Shown: piece by piece, positions 1 to 11,502 of the stretch
Numbering within the stretch: position 1 is the first letter of the stretch
Layout of the letters: every line of letters begins with the position of its first letter
Assembly (NCBI GenBank): GCA_030248195.1
Contig: JASAND010006560.1
Location: 31,185-95,184, forward strand
Direction of reading: 5' to 3'
DNA from: Trissonchulus latispiculum
Lineage: Eukaryota > Nematoda > Enoplea > Enoplida > Ironidae
Length of the DNA: 64,000 bases
Notes under the pieces: generated by a model
Database searches by the model: none
What the model was told of the DNA's origin: nothing
Seen by the model: only the letters and a program-made list of their open reading frames with translations
Made by a program: the position numbers and the translations under genes

Positions 1-290
1 TGTTACCTTCCCACAATAGTGGCACCCATTTACCGACCGGCGACCAATACATTTCAATTAATACCGCCTTCGTTACCTGGTTCACAGTTTGTATTAAGGT
101 ATATTCAGTATTTGCATGAATTGATTCGTTGTTTGCTTGGTTTGTTGGCTTGCAATGTCTTTGTGGTTGGGAAAATAGGCAATGCTAATACCAAACCTAA
201 TCGGATTCTTTTCGCTTAATATTTCTATACATGGTTATAAGTTTAAGTTGTAAGTCTAAGCTTCACCAACAATGTCACCAATAAAGCTTG
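1..290. other. Flank with no supported feature
   Basis: AT-rich sequence left of the first transposon. A short open frame exists at 19-219, but it has no recognisable domain and no splice context, so I do not call it a gene. Confidence 0.5.
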
Positions 291-373
291 CTAAAGCGGT
301 GATTCCTTTTGGGCACATATTATTGGTTGACGGTTCAAATCAAGGTGAAATTTCATGAAACTTTCCAAAATAA

Positions 374-686
374 GGGACTGGTTCAAAATTATTTCTCCAT
401 GAAAACGTATAAACGTATATACGTTTCATTTATACGCCTTGAAAGCGTATTTTCCAAATCTTCCTGGTTGCAGACATTGTGGCTGTATGTTAAATTTGTC
501 CTTTGTATGCTGTTTCCGACACGCACGCTTACAATGAAAGCTCAGGTTTTTATCACGAAAAAGAACTTCAAATCTCCGAGCTTCAATGACTTTAGACAAA
601 AAAATCGCATCAGAAAGCGTATATACGTTTCCAATTAAAGCGTATCAAAAATTACGTATATACGCTTTCATTTTTGAACCTGTCCC
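374..686. mobile_element. PIF/Harbinger-like MITE, TAA duplication, inserted in A1
   Basis: The element is 313 bp. Its left end GGGACTGGTTCAAAA is matched inversely by TTTTTGAACCTGTCCC at the right. TAA lies directly on both sides (371-373 and 687-689). The related element A2 reads AAATAAGTTCTTTT at this point, so the empty site is known. Inside, words such as CGTATATACG recur as inverted repeats. A 3-bp TWA duplication with GGG termini is usual for PIF/Harbinger MITEs. Confidence 0.75.
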
Positions 687-1295
687 TAAGTTCTTTAGCA
701 TTCTCATTCTAACACCCTCCGCGCAATCCCGCTTCAAAAAGTTGACTTCTCCGTTCGGGGCGGTTTTTGCCAATGTTAGATATGTAGACAGTAGCTGTTT
801 ATTTATTCGAAGATCTTGTTGAGCTCTACATTTTTGCTTTTTGAAGTGTCCGGGGACTCCTGCACAGTTCTATACTTCCGAACAAAATGGGCCAATGCTA
901 CCAGTTTTCAGCAGCACTGCTTGGTTTCTTGCACAATAATGCGTTGTATGCAAGCAAAATTTGTCAGTCTATTGTCTATGCTGCATTTCCTTAAAGCGGA
1001 GGGAAAGTTCTTCATTAGCACAGAATTTCAAGTACTGCTTTATGGAGGAGTGAAACCTAGCCAGCAGAGATTACAGCTCTGATGTAGTTATTTATATTTC
1101 TTGGAAATTTTTGTTTCAATTACACTGACTGGCTCTGGCCGTTGTAAGTTGAAAAATTTCAGAAAAAATGTCTGCAATACATTAAAAATATTTCTAACAT
1201 TATGGAATGAGTATTGAATCAGCATAATTGGTTTTCAGAAAGACACTGTATTGACTGACTGTTTCTAACTTTAAGTTTTATTTAAAGGTTTTTAA

Positions 1296-3048
1296 GGTGG
1301 TGATTCCTTTTGGGCACATTTTTTGTTTGGCGGCGCAAACCAAGATGAAATTTGATGAAACTTTCCGAAATAAGTTCTTTTAGCGCTCTAACACCCTCAG
1401 CGCAATCCCGATTCAAAAATTCGAGATTTCCGGTCAGAGTGGTTTTTCCCAATTTCTGAACGTTTGGCAGCTGCTATACGGTTATAACTATATTCATTCG
1501 AAAGGTCTCATTAAGCTTCACATTTTTGCTTTTCAAAGCAAGTTTCTAGCTTTTGTCTACCGTGAGATATAGATGTTTTTCTTGTTTTGGCTTCGAAAAC
1601 TTGTCATTTTTGCAGAAATCAAATTATCCAACATTTCTTGAACTACGCAAGCCGTAATACCAAACTAATGGCGTCGATCTGAAGGTCTCACAGGGACAAA
1701 TTATCCGACGCATGATCGTCTTTCAACTGCGGTGATAATTCTGTATACGCACACTTGCACTGAGACTTGAGTGCACTCAATGCATCTAATTCCGTAGACG
1801 CACACTAGACTTTAAGTTAGAATTTAAACTGGTAAGAGTGACCTTTTGCAGAAGGCATCTAATTCCGTAGACGCACACCTGTTGAATAGTAACAGTAATG
1901 AGGGAAAATTTTGTTTTTTGGAAATGAAGTTAATGAAATAAAGTAGGAAACTGGCTTTAGTATAGTTACACCGCATCAAACAAGCAACATAATAGTGCTT
2001 TTCAAACAACGAACAGGCAAGCAATAAGCAGCAAAAAATTGTCAGCAAAAATTTATTAAACTTAAAATTAATCTTAAAATTAAAAAAAGTTAGAAAATTC
2101 TGCTTGTTGTTTGCTGACAAGTTTTTGCTGCTTATTGCTTGCCTGTTCGTTGTTTAAAAAGCACTATTATGTTGCTTGTTTGATGCGGTGTAACTATACT
2201 AAAACCACTTTCCTACTTTATTTCATTAACTTCATTTCCAAAAAACAAAATTTTCCCTCATTACTGTTACTACTCAACAGGTGTGCGTCTACGGAATTAG
2301 ATTCCTTTTGCAAAAGGTCACTCTGACCAGTTTAAACTCTAACTTAAAGTCTAGTGTGCGTCTACGGAATTAGATGCATTGAGCGCACTCAAGTCTCAGT
2401 GCAAGTGTGCGTATACGGAATTATCACCTTCAACTGCTATTCTGTAGGCTGCTATCATAAAAATGTAGTTTTTGCAAAATCACGACCAATGTTTTTCCAA
2501 ACATTGTGGAGCATTCACCATGCAAGCTGGAGGGCTGCTACTGAACTAATGTGTTCTGCACAAATATACCCAGGGACGATTTTTTAGTTGCCCCGATTGC
2601 TGCTTCCTAGCTAAAGTAATCGCTTGGCAAATTTGGAAAAAGTAGGCAAAATCCGGGTTACGCACACATTTCAGCTTATTTCTCTATAACGAAGAGCGAT
2701 TTCACAATAAGTAAAAAATCGTCCCCAGCTATTTGATGGAATCTAAACAAATAAACCCCATTTGATCCAGACTGAATCAAATGGGTTAAAACCAGCTATT
2801 TGATGGAACTATCGAATGATCTAACCGATGTCTCGCGAAAAAGTTTACTTGAGTCTGCAAAAATTCTGGAAAATTATACTTCTTCTAAAATGTGTTAAAA
2901 ATATTTTAGAAAAGCAACATTAGTTTCGTAGCATGCATTAAAGAGAGAAAATGTCAAGCTACATTTTGACATAAAATTGCTTCTTAACTCCAAGTAATGA
3001 ATGAGTAATAATAGTGCGAACTTTATGTGACCAAAGGGAATCACCACC
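1296..3048 (+). mobile_element. TTAA-flanked DNA transposon A2, inserted in the left arm of F1
   Basis: The element starts GGTGGTGATTCC and ends GGAATCACCACC, with TTAA at 1292-1295 and 3049-3052. The opposite arm of F1 (about 4100-4120) shows the empty site with a single TTAA. After removing the insertion at 1731-2428 it is about 1046 bp. It shares its interior with A1 and with 45734-46320. No transposase is present. Confidence 0.8.
1731..2428. mobile_element. 698-bp Mutator-like foldback with 9-bp duplication
   Basis: The two ends are inverted copies of each other for about 300 bp (1731 to about 2040 versus about 2111-2428), starting GGTGATAATTC. By eye they are around 95% identical. TTCAACTGC is duplicated at 1722-1730 and 2429-2437. 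Each arm carries three spaced copies of a word like TAATTCCGTAGACGCACAC, possibly repeated transposase-binding sites. Long arms plus a 9-bp duplication are typical of Mutator-like (MULE) foldbacks. The two similar small open frames here are one arm read in both directions, not genes. Confidence 0.8.
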
Positions 3049-3248
3049 TTAAATTAGATTTATTGTAAAACTGGCTTTTGATATTAGAAAGACGTTAGAA
3101 AGAAACATTTAATTTATTCCTAAGTTTTGGATCTCTTTAGCTGTTAATTTAACTAACTTTAACAATCCCTCCAACTCCTTTGGGGTAAATTGGGGTCATT
3201 TGTATTAAAATGTATACAAAGGTTGGTGAATGTTACAGAAGTTATCTG

Positions 3249-3564
3249 GGGCCAATGTTATCAAAACCGGGTTGAGTTCAACCCGTGTTGAACCCATTTT
3301 TGGGTTCAACCCCAAAATTTTGGGGTTGGCTAAACCCCGATGTTCAACCCTGTGTTATCAAACATTTTGGGGTTGACCTATCTTAACCTGCGTTAATTCG
3401 GTATATCTCAACCCAGTTTTTAATCTCAACCCTGCTTTCAACCCGGATTAATTCAACCCTATTTTGATAACACCTTGGTCAAAGGTTTCAACCCAATCTC
3501 AACCCGGGTTCTCAACCCGGGTTGAGGTTTCAACCCGGGTTGAAACGCTTGATAACATCGGCCC
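3249..3564. mobile_element. Harbinger-like MITE with CTG duplication, built of GGGTTGAA words
   Basis: The termini GGGCCAATGTTATCAA and TTGATAACATCGGCCC are inverted, and CTG is present on both sides (3246-3248, 3565-3567). The interior is a run of direct and inverted GGGTTGAAC / GTTCAACCC words. It sits in the spacer of F1. CWG is the alternative PIF/Harbinger duplication. Confidence 0.75.
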
Positions 3565-5609
3565 CTGGGCGATTCTGACCTCTCAACAATAAAAATATAA
3601 AACAATTTTTCAGTTTGTAACTAAAATGTTCTAATTAAACATGTCTTGTAAAATAATTTAATGATAATGATAATAATGAACTTAAATAATTCATGAAACG
3701 TTGAACTTTAAATTTTATTAAAATTGAAGATTTCAAAATTCCAGACTTTAAGTAGTTTTCTTTGTGGTTATAAATGAATCAAAAATATCTTTCTTTCAAA
3801 TCTATCTCAATCTTATCAATGAAAACATTTTCAAAAAAGACTTCCTTCAAACAAAATTCAGATGGAAATTTTAGGAAACTTCTTCTAAAAACTCAGATTT
3901 TTGGAAATCACAAAATCTTGCCTTTTTCTCGTTAGGTTCCACATCGATTTTTTCCGAAATTTTCAAATTTCAAATTTTAATACAGATGACCCCAGATTAA
4001 CAATTTACCCCCAATGGAATTGGAGAGAAATAGTTAGAGATCCAAAATTTAGGAATAAATTTAATTAACTGCTTTCTAATATTCGAAAGCTAATTTTGCA
4101 GTGAATCTAATTTTAAAACCTCTAAATAAAATTAAAGATTAGAAACATCAGTCAATACGGTTTCTTTCTGAAAACCAATTATTCTGATTCAATACTCAAA
4201 TCAATCAATATTAAATAAGTCAGGTTTTTCATTTAATTATGTTAGAAAAATTTTTAATGTATACCACACATTTTTTCTGAAATTTTTCAAATTACAGCTG
4301 TCAGAGCCAGACAGTGCAATTGGAACTAAAATTTCCAAGAAATATAAATAACTACATCAGAGCTGTAATCTCTGCTGGCTAGGTTTCACTCCTCCATAAA
4401 GCAGTACTTGAAATTCTGTGCTAATGAAGAAGTTTCTCTCCGTTTTAAGGAAATGCAGCATAGACAATAGACTGACACATTTTGCTTGCATGCAACGCAT
4501 TATTGTGCAAGAAACCAAGCAGTGCTGCTGAAAACTGGTGTCATTGGCCTATTTTGTTCGGAAGTATAGAACTGTGCAGGTGTCCCCGGACATTGAAGCA
4601 CCTTTCTAGCTTTTCTCTATAGTGAGATGCAGCTGATTTTCTTATTTTGACGTTGAAAACTTGTCATTTTTGCAGAAATCAAATAATTCGCCATTGCTTG
4701 AGCTACGCAAGCCGTAAAATTAAACTAAGGGTGTCAATTTGAAGGTTTCGTCGAGGCCGATTATTCGTGGCTTTGTAACCTTCTAAATGCTATCCCGTAC
4801 GCTGCTATCATAACAAATGTAGTTTTTGCAAAAACATAACCAAATTTTTTTCCAGCAAATGTGGAGTATTTACTATGCAAGCTAGAGGGTTGCCACTTAC
4901 TGGACGTGTTTTACACAAAAATACCCAGGAACCCTTTTTAGTTGCCCCGATTGCTGCTTTCTAGCTAAAGTGGTCGCTTGCGAAAGTTGTGAAAAGTTGA
5001 CAAAATCCAGGTTGCGCATATATTTTACATTTTAGCTAATTTCTTTATAACAAAGTGCGGTTTATAATAATTAAAACAGGGCCCCCAGCTGTTTGATAGT
5101 GGAATCGAATAAGTGGCCGGCGCCTCACGAAAAACTTTACTTTTGTCCGCAAAAAATCTGGAAAATTAAATTACTTCGAAATGCAGTAAAATAATTTCCG
5201 AGAACTAGAGTTAGGTTCACTGTATTCATTAGAAAGAGAAAATGTTAAACTCCATTTCGATATAAAAATGGCTTCTTAACTCCAAGGAATGAATGAGTAA
5301 TAAGGGTTCAAAGTTGATGTCTTCAAAAGGAATCACCACCTTAAAGCAAAAGGGATTAAAATGTTATAGAAATAGAAAACAGCTTACTTCGTGTAATCGA
5401 TTCCTAAAACACATACTAACACAAAATTAGCAGAGACTATAGATAGGCTTTAATAAAATGTGCTTTAATTTTTCGCGTGATCTTGTATATACATCATGAA
5501 TCTAAGTTTTCTTAGGACAGTTAAAACTATTAATTTAATCAATCATACGCAACTAAGGTCTTTTTCTGTTCCCCACACTGTAACAATCTTGTTTTGAGTT
5601 CATGGCAGA

Positions 5610-5961
5610 ATTGGCGAATGGGATTTTTTCGCGAGGTCGTCCCATCCCATCCCACTTGAAAAATTTTTTCCATCCCATCCCATTTATGAATTTACGACAA
5701 AATTTAAATTGTCATTTAAAGCACTTGTCTAACTAGCGGCTAGTCTATAGTCAATCCGATACCAAAATCTTGGTTCGACCAAACACAGCACAATAATGTT
5801 GATGCATCTGCTAATTTTTATACCTTTGAAACAATTATCAAAATTCAAAATCCAATATTTAGGTATTCCACTGTCAAAGCGGGTTTAGTCCCATGAAATC
5901 CCACCATCCCATATGGGACGAGATCTTTGAATCCCATCCCATCCCGTCCCATTCGTCAATA
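5610..5961. mobile_element. MITE-like unit built of CCCATCCCAT words
   Basis: The left end ATTGGCGAATGGGAT is inverted at the right as CCCATTCGTCAAT. Next to each end lie repeated CCCATCCCATCCCA words facing each other. No target-site duplication is clear. Confidence 0.5.
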
Positions 5962-6407
5962 CTAGTTCACGGGGAGGCTTCACACAGTCGGCTCTTGTAG
6001 TTGCGAGATATCAAGAGTGTGTGTCCAAAAGGGGTCCTCTTTGTCTTTGTTCGTCTCCCAAGTAAGGGGCACATATGCTTTGATCACTTAGATGGCTCTA
6101 TAGCAGCAAAATTTGTAAATTTTTTAAAATCAGGAAAATTCCTTCCCGATCGATCACAAGACTAGCGTTTTTTGTGATCAGAGCAGAATCCTCGGATTTG
6201 TAGGGAAACGGTTTTGCTCATGACATGTAGTTTATCCCTTTTTCTTTAGGGGAAAACGAAAGAGTAAATAACAGCTGAAATTCCCCTTTGATCTTCTTAG
6301 GAAGAAAGTAACACGTGGGCCAATCAAGAAATTTAACCGAAATTAAGTACTAAACATTTTAAACCCTATTAGTTGGTTCAGTAAACTGTACCTTTACGAG
6401 AACTAAA

Positions 6408-6563
6408 GGCCTTTTCGCGCGGCGAGTTAAACGAGTTTAACTCAAACCTTTTCGCGCACAGGCTTAAAAGAATTAAATAGTTCATTTTAACTCACCTGCA
6501 GGGTTAAAAGTGTTAAAATATGTATGTTAACTCTACTCTTTTAACTCGCTTGCAAAAAGGCTC
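6408..6563. mobile_element. Short MITE-like inverted repeat
   Basis: Imperfect inverted ends (GGCCTTTTCGCGCGGCGAGT versus ACTCGCTTGCAAAAAGGCTC) enclose GTTAAA/TTTAAC-rich words. About 155 bp. I could not read a target duplication. Confidence 0.45.
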
Positions 6564-7914
6564 TAAGATTAACTTACAGCTAACGTGACAAATATACAGA
6601 AAAACGTCAAAATCGTAATCGCGTTCCTCATTGTGCAAAGCTTTGATCTTTGATGACATCGGCAATTTTCTGTCAGTGTTATACCCCCTGTAGCATCTGT
6701 TAGGTAATCCGATTTTGCGGCGTGAAAACAAAATCCTATCTTGTTATGTAACACTCAGGTTAAATTTCAGTGTAGGATTAAAGGATTGGTTTTCTGAAAC
6801 ACTTTAGTTGATACACAGAATTACAGCATTATTCACAAGAGTTTGTAGTTTTATTACTACAAAATAGAGCACATGTCCTCTGTGCTTCATAATTATTTAC
6901 TAAACGATCCGACTATCTATCTGCGATCTACTAACCGTAGGAAGAATACAAGAAAAAAGCAAGACAATTTTATTTACTTGTTACGACTTGCTACAAATGA
7001 CAGCAGAAACAGCATTACTTTATATATATGAGTGCATAATTGCACTATCTATTAGAAGAAGAGTAAGCCACTGGAGGGTTTATATTCACTGCATTGCGTT
7101 ACGGTGCTCCGACCACAATGCGCGTTACCACAGTAATGTTTCCCCGTTGCCCGCTTTGGGAAAGGGGGTCGCCAAAAAGACGTCAAAAAGTGGGGAATTA
7201 TCAACAGCCAATCAAGTTGCAGAAACCTCTCCTTTTGGGATTTTGAAAAGGACTACGCCAGCTCCAGCTTATTTCCAAAAGGGTCCGAGTTTGTGGGGAG
7301 GCTCGCTGAAAGTGGTCACCGTTTGGGAGGGGGTCACCAACAGCCAATCAGAGCGAGCCAAACTTAATCTTTTGGAGACGGCCCCCCAGAAACGGGGTTC
7401 TACTTTTTTAGCACCCACCCAGACGAGAACCACCCTCTCCCTCCCACCAAACGGACGAAGTATATGCTCTGTTGATCTGACTAGTGGCGACCGGAGTTGT
7501 ATTTATGCATACTGCATACTGCACCTCCCAGGCTTCTCCATCACAAACATTTGAAATTTCAAAAAATTGAACTGTTCAAAATCTTTTTGATAATCTCTTT
7601 TTCAGCCACAACTATATAACTGTATTCTGTCGTGCAGACAATTTCTTCCTGCTTCGACCACACTGAAAGCTCATTAGCATACAGTCTTGAGTGTGATACA
7701 GCTTTTGTCACTAAACTGGTTTAAAGACTACAAGCTCTATATGAGGTATATGACAAGCATTACTGTGCAATATGGTAAGCTGAAACTGTTACAAAACTGT
7801 TACGCTTCCACCAAATGCGTGGGGATCGGCAAGATCTAGGGACTGAGTGCTACTGAAACTGAGTTTAGGAGAAAGACAGGAAAGTATTGAAGCTGAACAT
7901 TAATCAGAATTGAA

Positions 7915-8005
7915 AGTAAAGAATTGACCCAGCCGGGGATCGAACCACGACCCGTCTGCTTTGCAGACAAACTTGCTAACCACTACACCACAGGACCGCC
8001 AGATG
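7915..8005 (-). repeat. tRNA-derived SINE-like piece
   Basis: On the - strand a box A-like word (TGGTGTAGTGGTTAGCA) and a box B (GGTTCGATCCC) are spaced as in a tRNA. The anticodon loop lacks the conserved U33 and the acceptor stem does not close, so it is not a functional tRNA. It looks like the head of a SINE. Confidence 0.6.
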
Positions 8006-9860
8006 AACTTTTTCAGTCGACTTATCACCCAGTTTTCTAGCCTGCTTTCCCGGACAAAACTATTTCCACTTCCAGACTAGCCAGCCCAGTTTCTTGTCTC
8101 CGGAACTAAGCCGATAAAAGCTGGGGGAAAATAAAAGGACTAAGTCAGCCGTGAAAAACACTGGTTTCCTAACAAAAGGCTCATATCGCTTTGTGAGGGG
8201 GATTTTGTTAAAATGGGTTCCGCTTTAGGGGTCCTGATCTAATCGTTTTCAGGATTATAGCCTTGATTTTCCGTGACCACCTGGTAAAAGCTTAAATCAA
8301 GCTTTCCCCAGTACAAGTACAACCCTTGTATAAATTCACAGTAGCCTGAAATTGCAAGGAACCGGTTTGTGTCATTACTCTTCCTATTATAAACTCTTGC
8401 TGCCAGTTTGGCCAAGTTGTGCAAAGTTTCCATTTATAGTCACAGTTTATGGTTGAACAAAAATGTGCTATTTTCACAATTTCAATTTTTGAAAGATTTT
8501 CCACAGAAACATCAAAATAAACAGAGTTTCCCATAAACTTAACATCATGCTCAGTAAAGTGGTCATTATTTCCGTTCGTTTCTCTCTAGGATGGTGAAAT
8601 TCTAGATTGTTTGATTCTGAACAACTACCATGATAAGACGTAGAGGTTATATAATCCCACTGGGGACCGCCCACGCACATGTAAAGATAAAGCTAGTTAC
8701 TTTAATTTAATGACCACATGGCATTCGAATCAAAAATTAATTTTCATTTTTCAGCTTCTGTCATCATGCAGACAACTTTTATTGTCTAGGCCATTCACAT
8801 AAATAATTTCTGTGGGAAAACCCATTTTCCACCCCCCCCCCTTTGCTTAAACTTAAGTTATGCAAGTTTTGTTTACCTTAAATGACCATCACTTTCAGGC
8901 AAAGCGGGGGCTCAATAGACAGACCTAAAATAACGAAAAATTAAGCTTTTCGTACAACCTAATTCAGTTACGTTTCAGCCAATTTTCCAAACATTAAAGT
9001 CTTCATAAATCACAAAAATTTGTTTTCAATTCAACCACTGGGCCCCCCTTTTCACATTTATCTTTCCTTGGGGGGGACTAGGCTAGCTTCCTTCTTAGCT
9101 TATTTGGTTTAGGTCCGGCCGAACCAGACTAAGCCAGAAATAAGGAGAGATATAATTATCGTTTGATAATGGCATTTGCATAAGCTCAGAGGCTAAGACT
9201 GAAGTCTGCCGGTTGCCCAGGAAAGTAATAAAGGTCTGGGGGTAATTGAATTTGGCTCTCTGGCCTAAAATTGGCAGGCTTAGGACACACCCAGAGCCGA
9301 GCCGGACCTTAAACCTAAAACCTAAAACCTTAGACCTTAAAACTGGGGGGGTTTCCCTTTCGGTAGGTTCTCTCACTAGTGTTTCCTAGGTCTTAAAATA
9401 AGGATGTTCTGAAAGTTTGGAGTCTATTTTCCGTTGGGACTTTTAGGAACAAGATCCGACTTAAAGTTTGGAGAAGTTTTTTGATGAAATGTTGGTATAA
9501 GCTGACTTCAGATAGTTTTTTCCTCATTTTTTCGTCATTTTTTCTAGCTCACACACACTGCGGTTGGTATATATTATGTCAGCTCATTTTGGTGATGACG
9601 GGGAAACATTTTTGAGGAAAATTAGAAAATTCCTGGACTTTCATCCAGTTTTTACTACGGTTGGATTGAAACTGGTGAAAAATGAACACATTAATTTTTA
9701 CGACACTTTGGTGTGCCCCTGAAAATCCCTCTCAAAAGTTTGCGTCAAATGTCAGCAACTTTTTTCTGGAATTTTATAGCGAAAAACCGTGAATGATAAA
9801 AGGATTAAATATTATTTAATTTTGAGGTTTGGCTCACCAGATGTCATTTAAACGAAAATT

Positions 9861-9905
9861 GTGGGGGGGGGGGAAATGAGGGGGGGGGGAAATGAGGGGG
9901 GGGGC
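9861..9905 (+). repeat. Cluster of G-runs (possible G-quadruplex)
   Basis: Three runs of nine to eleven G are separated by GAAATGA-type spacers. This could fold as a G-quadruplex. Assembly error in the run lengths is also possible. Confidence 0.6.
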
Positions 9906-11502
9906 TGGAAATTTCCCAATGTTCATTTGTTTGCTAATTTTATGTGCTTTTTCCAGCACACAAAGCCATATGTTTGGTCGAAAATGGGTTTTTATAAAAC
10001 TTTTTTCTATTCTGGTATCAACCGCTGGTTAGCTCTAAGCTAGCCACATTTGAATGGTACTTAATACCACAGAAATGATATTTTGAAATGGCAACAGCTT
10101 AGGCTGGGAGAAAATGTTACTCAACAAAATTAGGTTTTTCCTATGACGGTGCCTTATAAAATTGAAAATTCTCCACCTATGATATGTAAGACTTAACTTT
10201 CACACGGCGCGTTTTTATGGCTACACGATGCAACTTTCTGCTACATTTTCTTAATAAGACTAAATAATACTCAGTTCACTTTCGTGTAACTATATATGTA
10301 GCACATTTTTCGCAAAGATAATAATTCCTGTGAAAGATTATTCCGAGATTTAACTATTTTAGCTTCAAATACGATTCTTTCGTTGAAAGCTTATGAAAAT
10401 CAAAACGGACTATCATTACAGCCATTAAACAAGTTGATTAACTTTAGCTTATTGTTACAATCTTGAATACCTAGAGTATAGTTTTTACACCGTAGAGGAT
10501 CTGGATTTGCTACTTTGCAACGTTAAATATTTGTTGACATTAGATACAATAAAATGTGAAAGCTTTAGCTTAAGATATTAATTTCAACAATATTAAGCTT
10601 AGCCAGTCTTTAAAGTTTCAACTTTCCTTTTTTCTATCCAAATATGAGCAAAATTTCTGTATTTTTCACTTCTAACTTCTATTCCAACTCCATTCATACT
10701 TTCCGTACATTCATGCAATTTACGACTGGCAATTTCACAAAAATTTTATTAATAGTAGAAACTAGAAAGCCGCCCGCCTCAGATTACAACAATTTGTGTG
10801 CAACAATCACATGTGAAAATTACATATCATTTACAAGGACAAATTGTCCAAATTTATGAGCCAAAATGTAGGATTGTTTGTCAAATATTAACGGATGACC
10901 TGTAGAATTTGATAGAAGATTTTTGTAAAATGGAATTTTGTATAAGTTAACATATTGTTAAATCTGATAAGCGAATCATAATAGTACTACATGCTTAGCA
11001 CACTTCCAAACTTAACCTTTTGTAGGCAAAATTATGCCAACCTTTACAAGTACTATTACAGAACTTTTGAGAGCCTTTAAAACAAATATAGGGTGCCAGC
11101 ATTTTAGTTTTTCAATTTTTCACTAGTTTGCTACTCATTTTATTTGACGTTCTAGAAACCTGGAATTTGAAACCAACCTTAAAGATCATAACATTTGAGT
11201 ATCTATATTTTAAGTATTTAGTCCTTAACTTTTTTCCACAACATTTCTGTCACACATTACCCTGCTGTTGTAAAGCTTAGAGACTTATTACAAAAGTCGG
11301 CACCCATTTCATCTTGCTTTTATTTCAGTGTCAACTTTACTCTGTTCCAGTCGTTAATCAAATCTCCCGTCTTGCTGAATTTCTCTGAAAGTTTTATATC
11401 TGGCGGTTGAGCACATTATTTCTGAACCTCTTGGAAAAGTTCGACCTCCCAATCCATCACTGAGTCCTAAACCATCTGGAAAGGCACCCCATTTTCCGGG
11501 AA

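Larger units (their letters stand above)
847..4592. mobile_element. Long foldback element F1 with about 600-bp arms
   Basis: The termini TGTCCGGGGAC and GTCCCCGGACA are inverted, and TTGAAG is duplicated at 841-846 and 4593-4598. The left arm (847-1291 continuing at 3053 to about 3205) pairs with the right arm (about 3978-4592). Without its two insertions the element is about 1.67 kb. There is no coding capacity. It interrupts A1 between TGCTTTTTGAAG and CACCTTTCTAGC; the other A copies are uninterrupted there. Confidence 0.8.
295..5340 (+). mobile_element. TTAA-flanked DNA transposon A1 (outermost of a nested stack)
   Basis: The left end reads GGTGATTCCTTTTGGGCACA and the right end is its inverse (AAGGAATCACC), followed by CACC and TTAA at 5341-5344. 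The expected left TTAA is mutated to CTAA (291-294). Removing the inserted elements leaves roughly 1 kb, about the size of copy A2 at 1296-3048, and the parts 690-846 and 4599-5340 align to A2 in the same order. No transposase is seen, so it is non-autonomous. TTAA target sites are typical of piggyBac-like elements, but the GGTG termini differ from the usual CCC/CCY ends, so the superfamily is open. Confidence 0.75.
5345..11502. other. Intergenic, repeats only
   Basis: I see no gene here. The stretch holds MITE-like units (5610-5961, 6408-6563), a SINE-like piece (7915-8005) and G-runs (9861-9905). Part of 11.0-11.5 kb may be promoter or 5' UTR of the Jupiter homologue, but I find no certain core element. 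The 188-codon open frame at 6988-7554 has no recognisable domain. Confidence 0.5.

Noticed and set aside
1824..2326. Pair of similar small hydrophobic proteins on opposite strands
   Set aside because: They are the two arms of the 698-bp foldback element read outward from the centre.
6988..7554. 188-codon open frame on the + strand
   Set aside because: No domain, no proper start, and composition follows local GC-rich words.
7915..8005. Functional tRNA gene
   Set aside because: Box A and box B are present, but the anticodon loop lacks U33 and the acceptor stem does not close; a SINE head is likelier.
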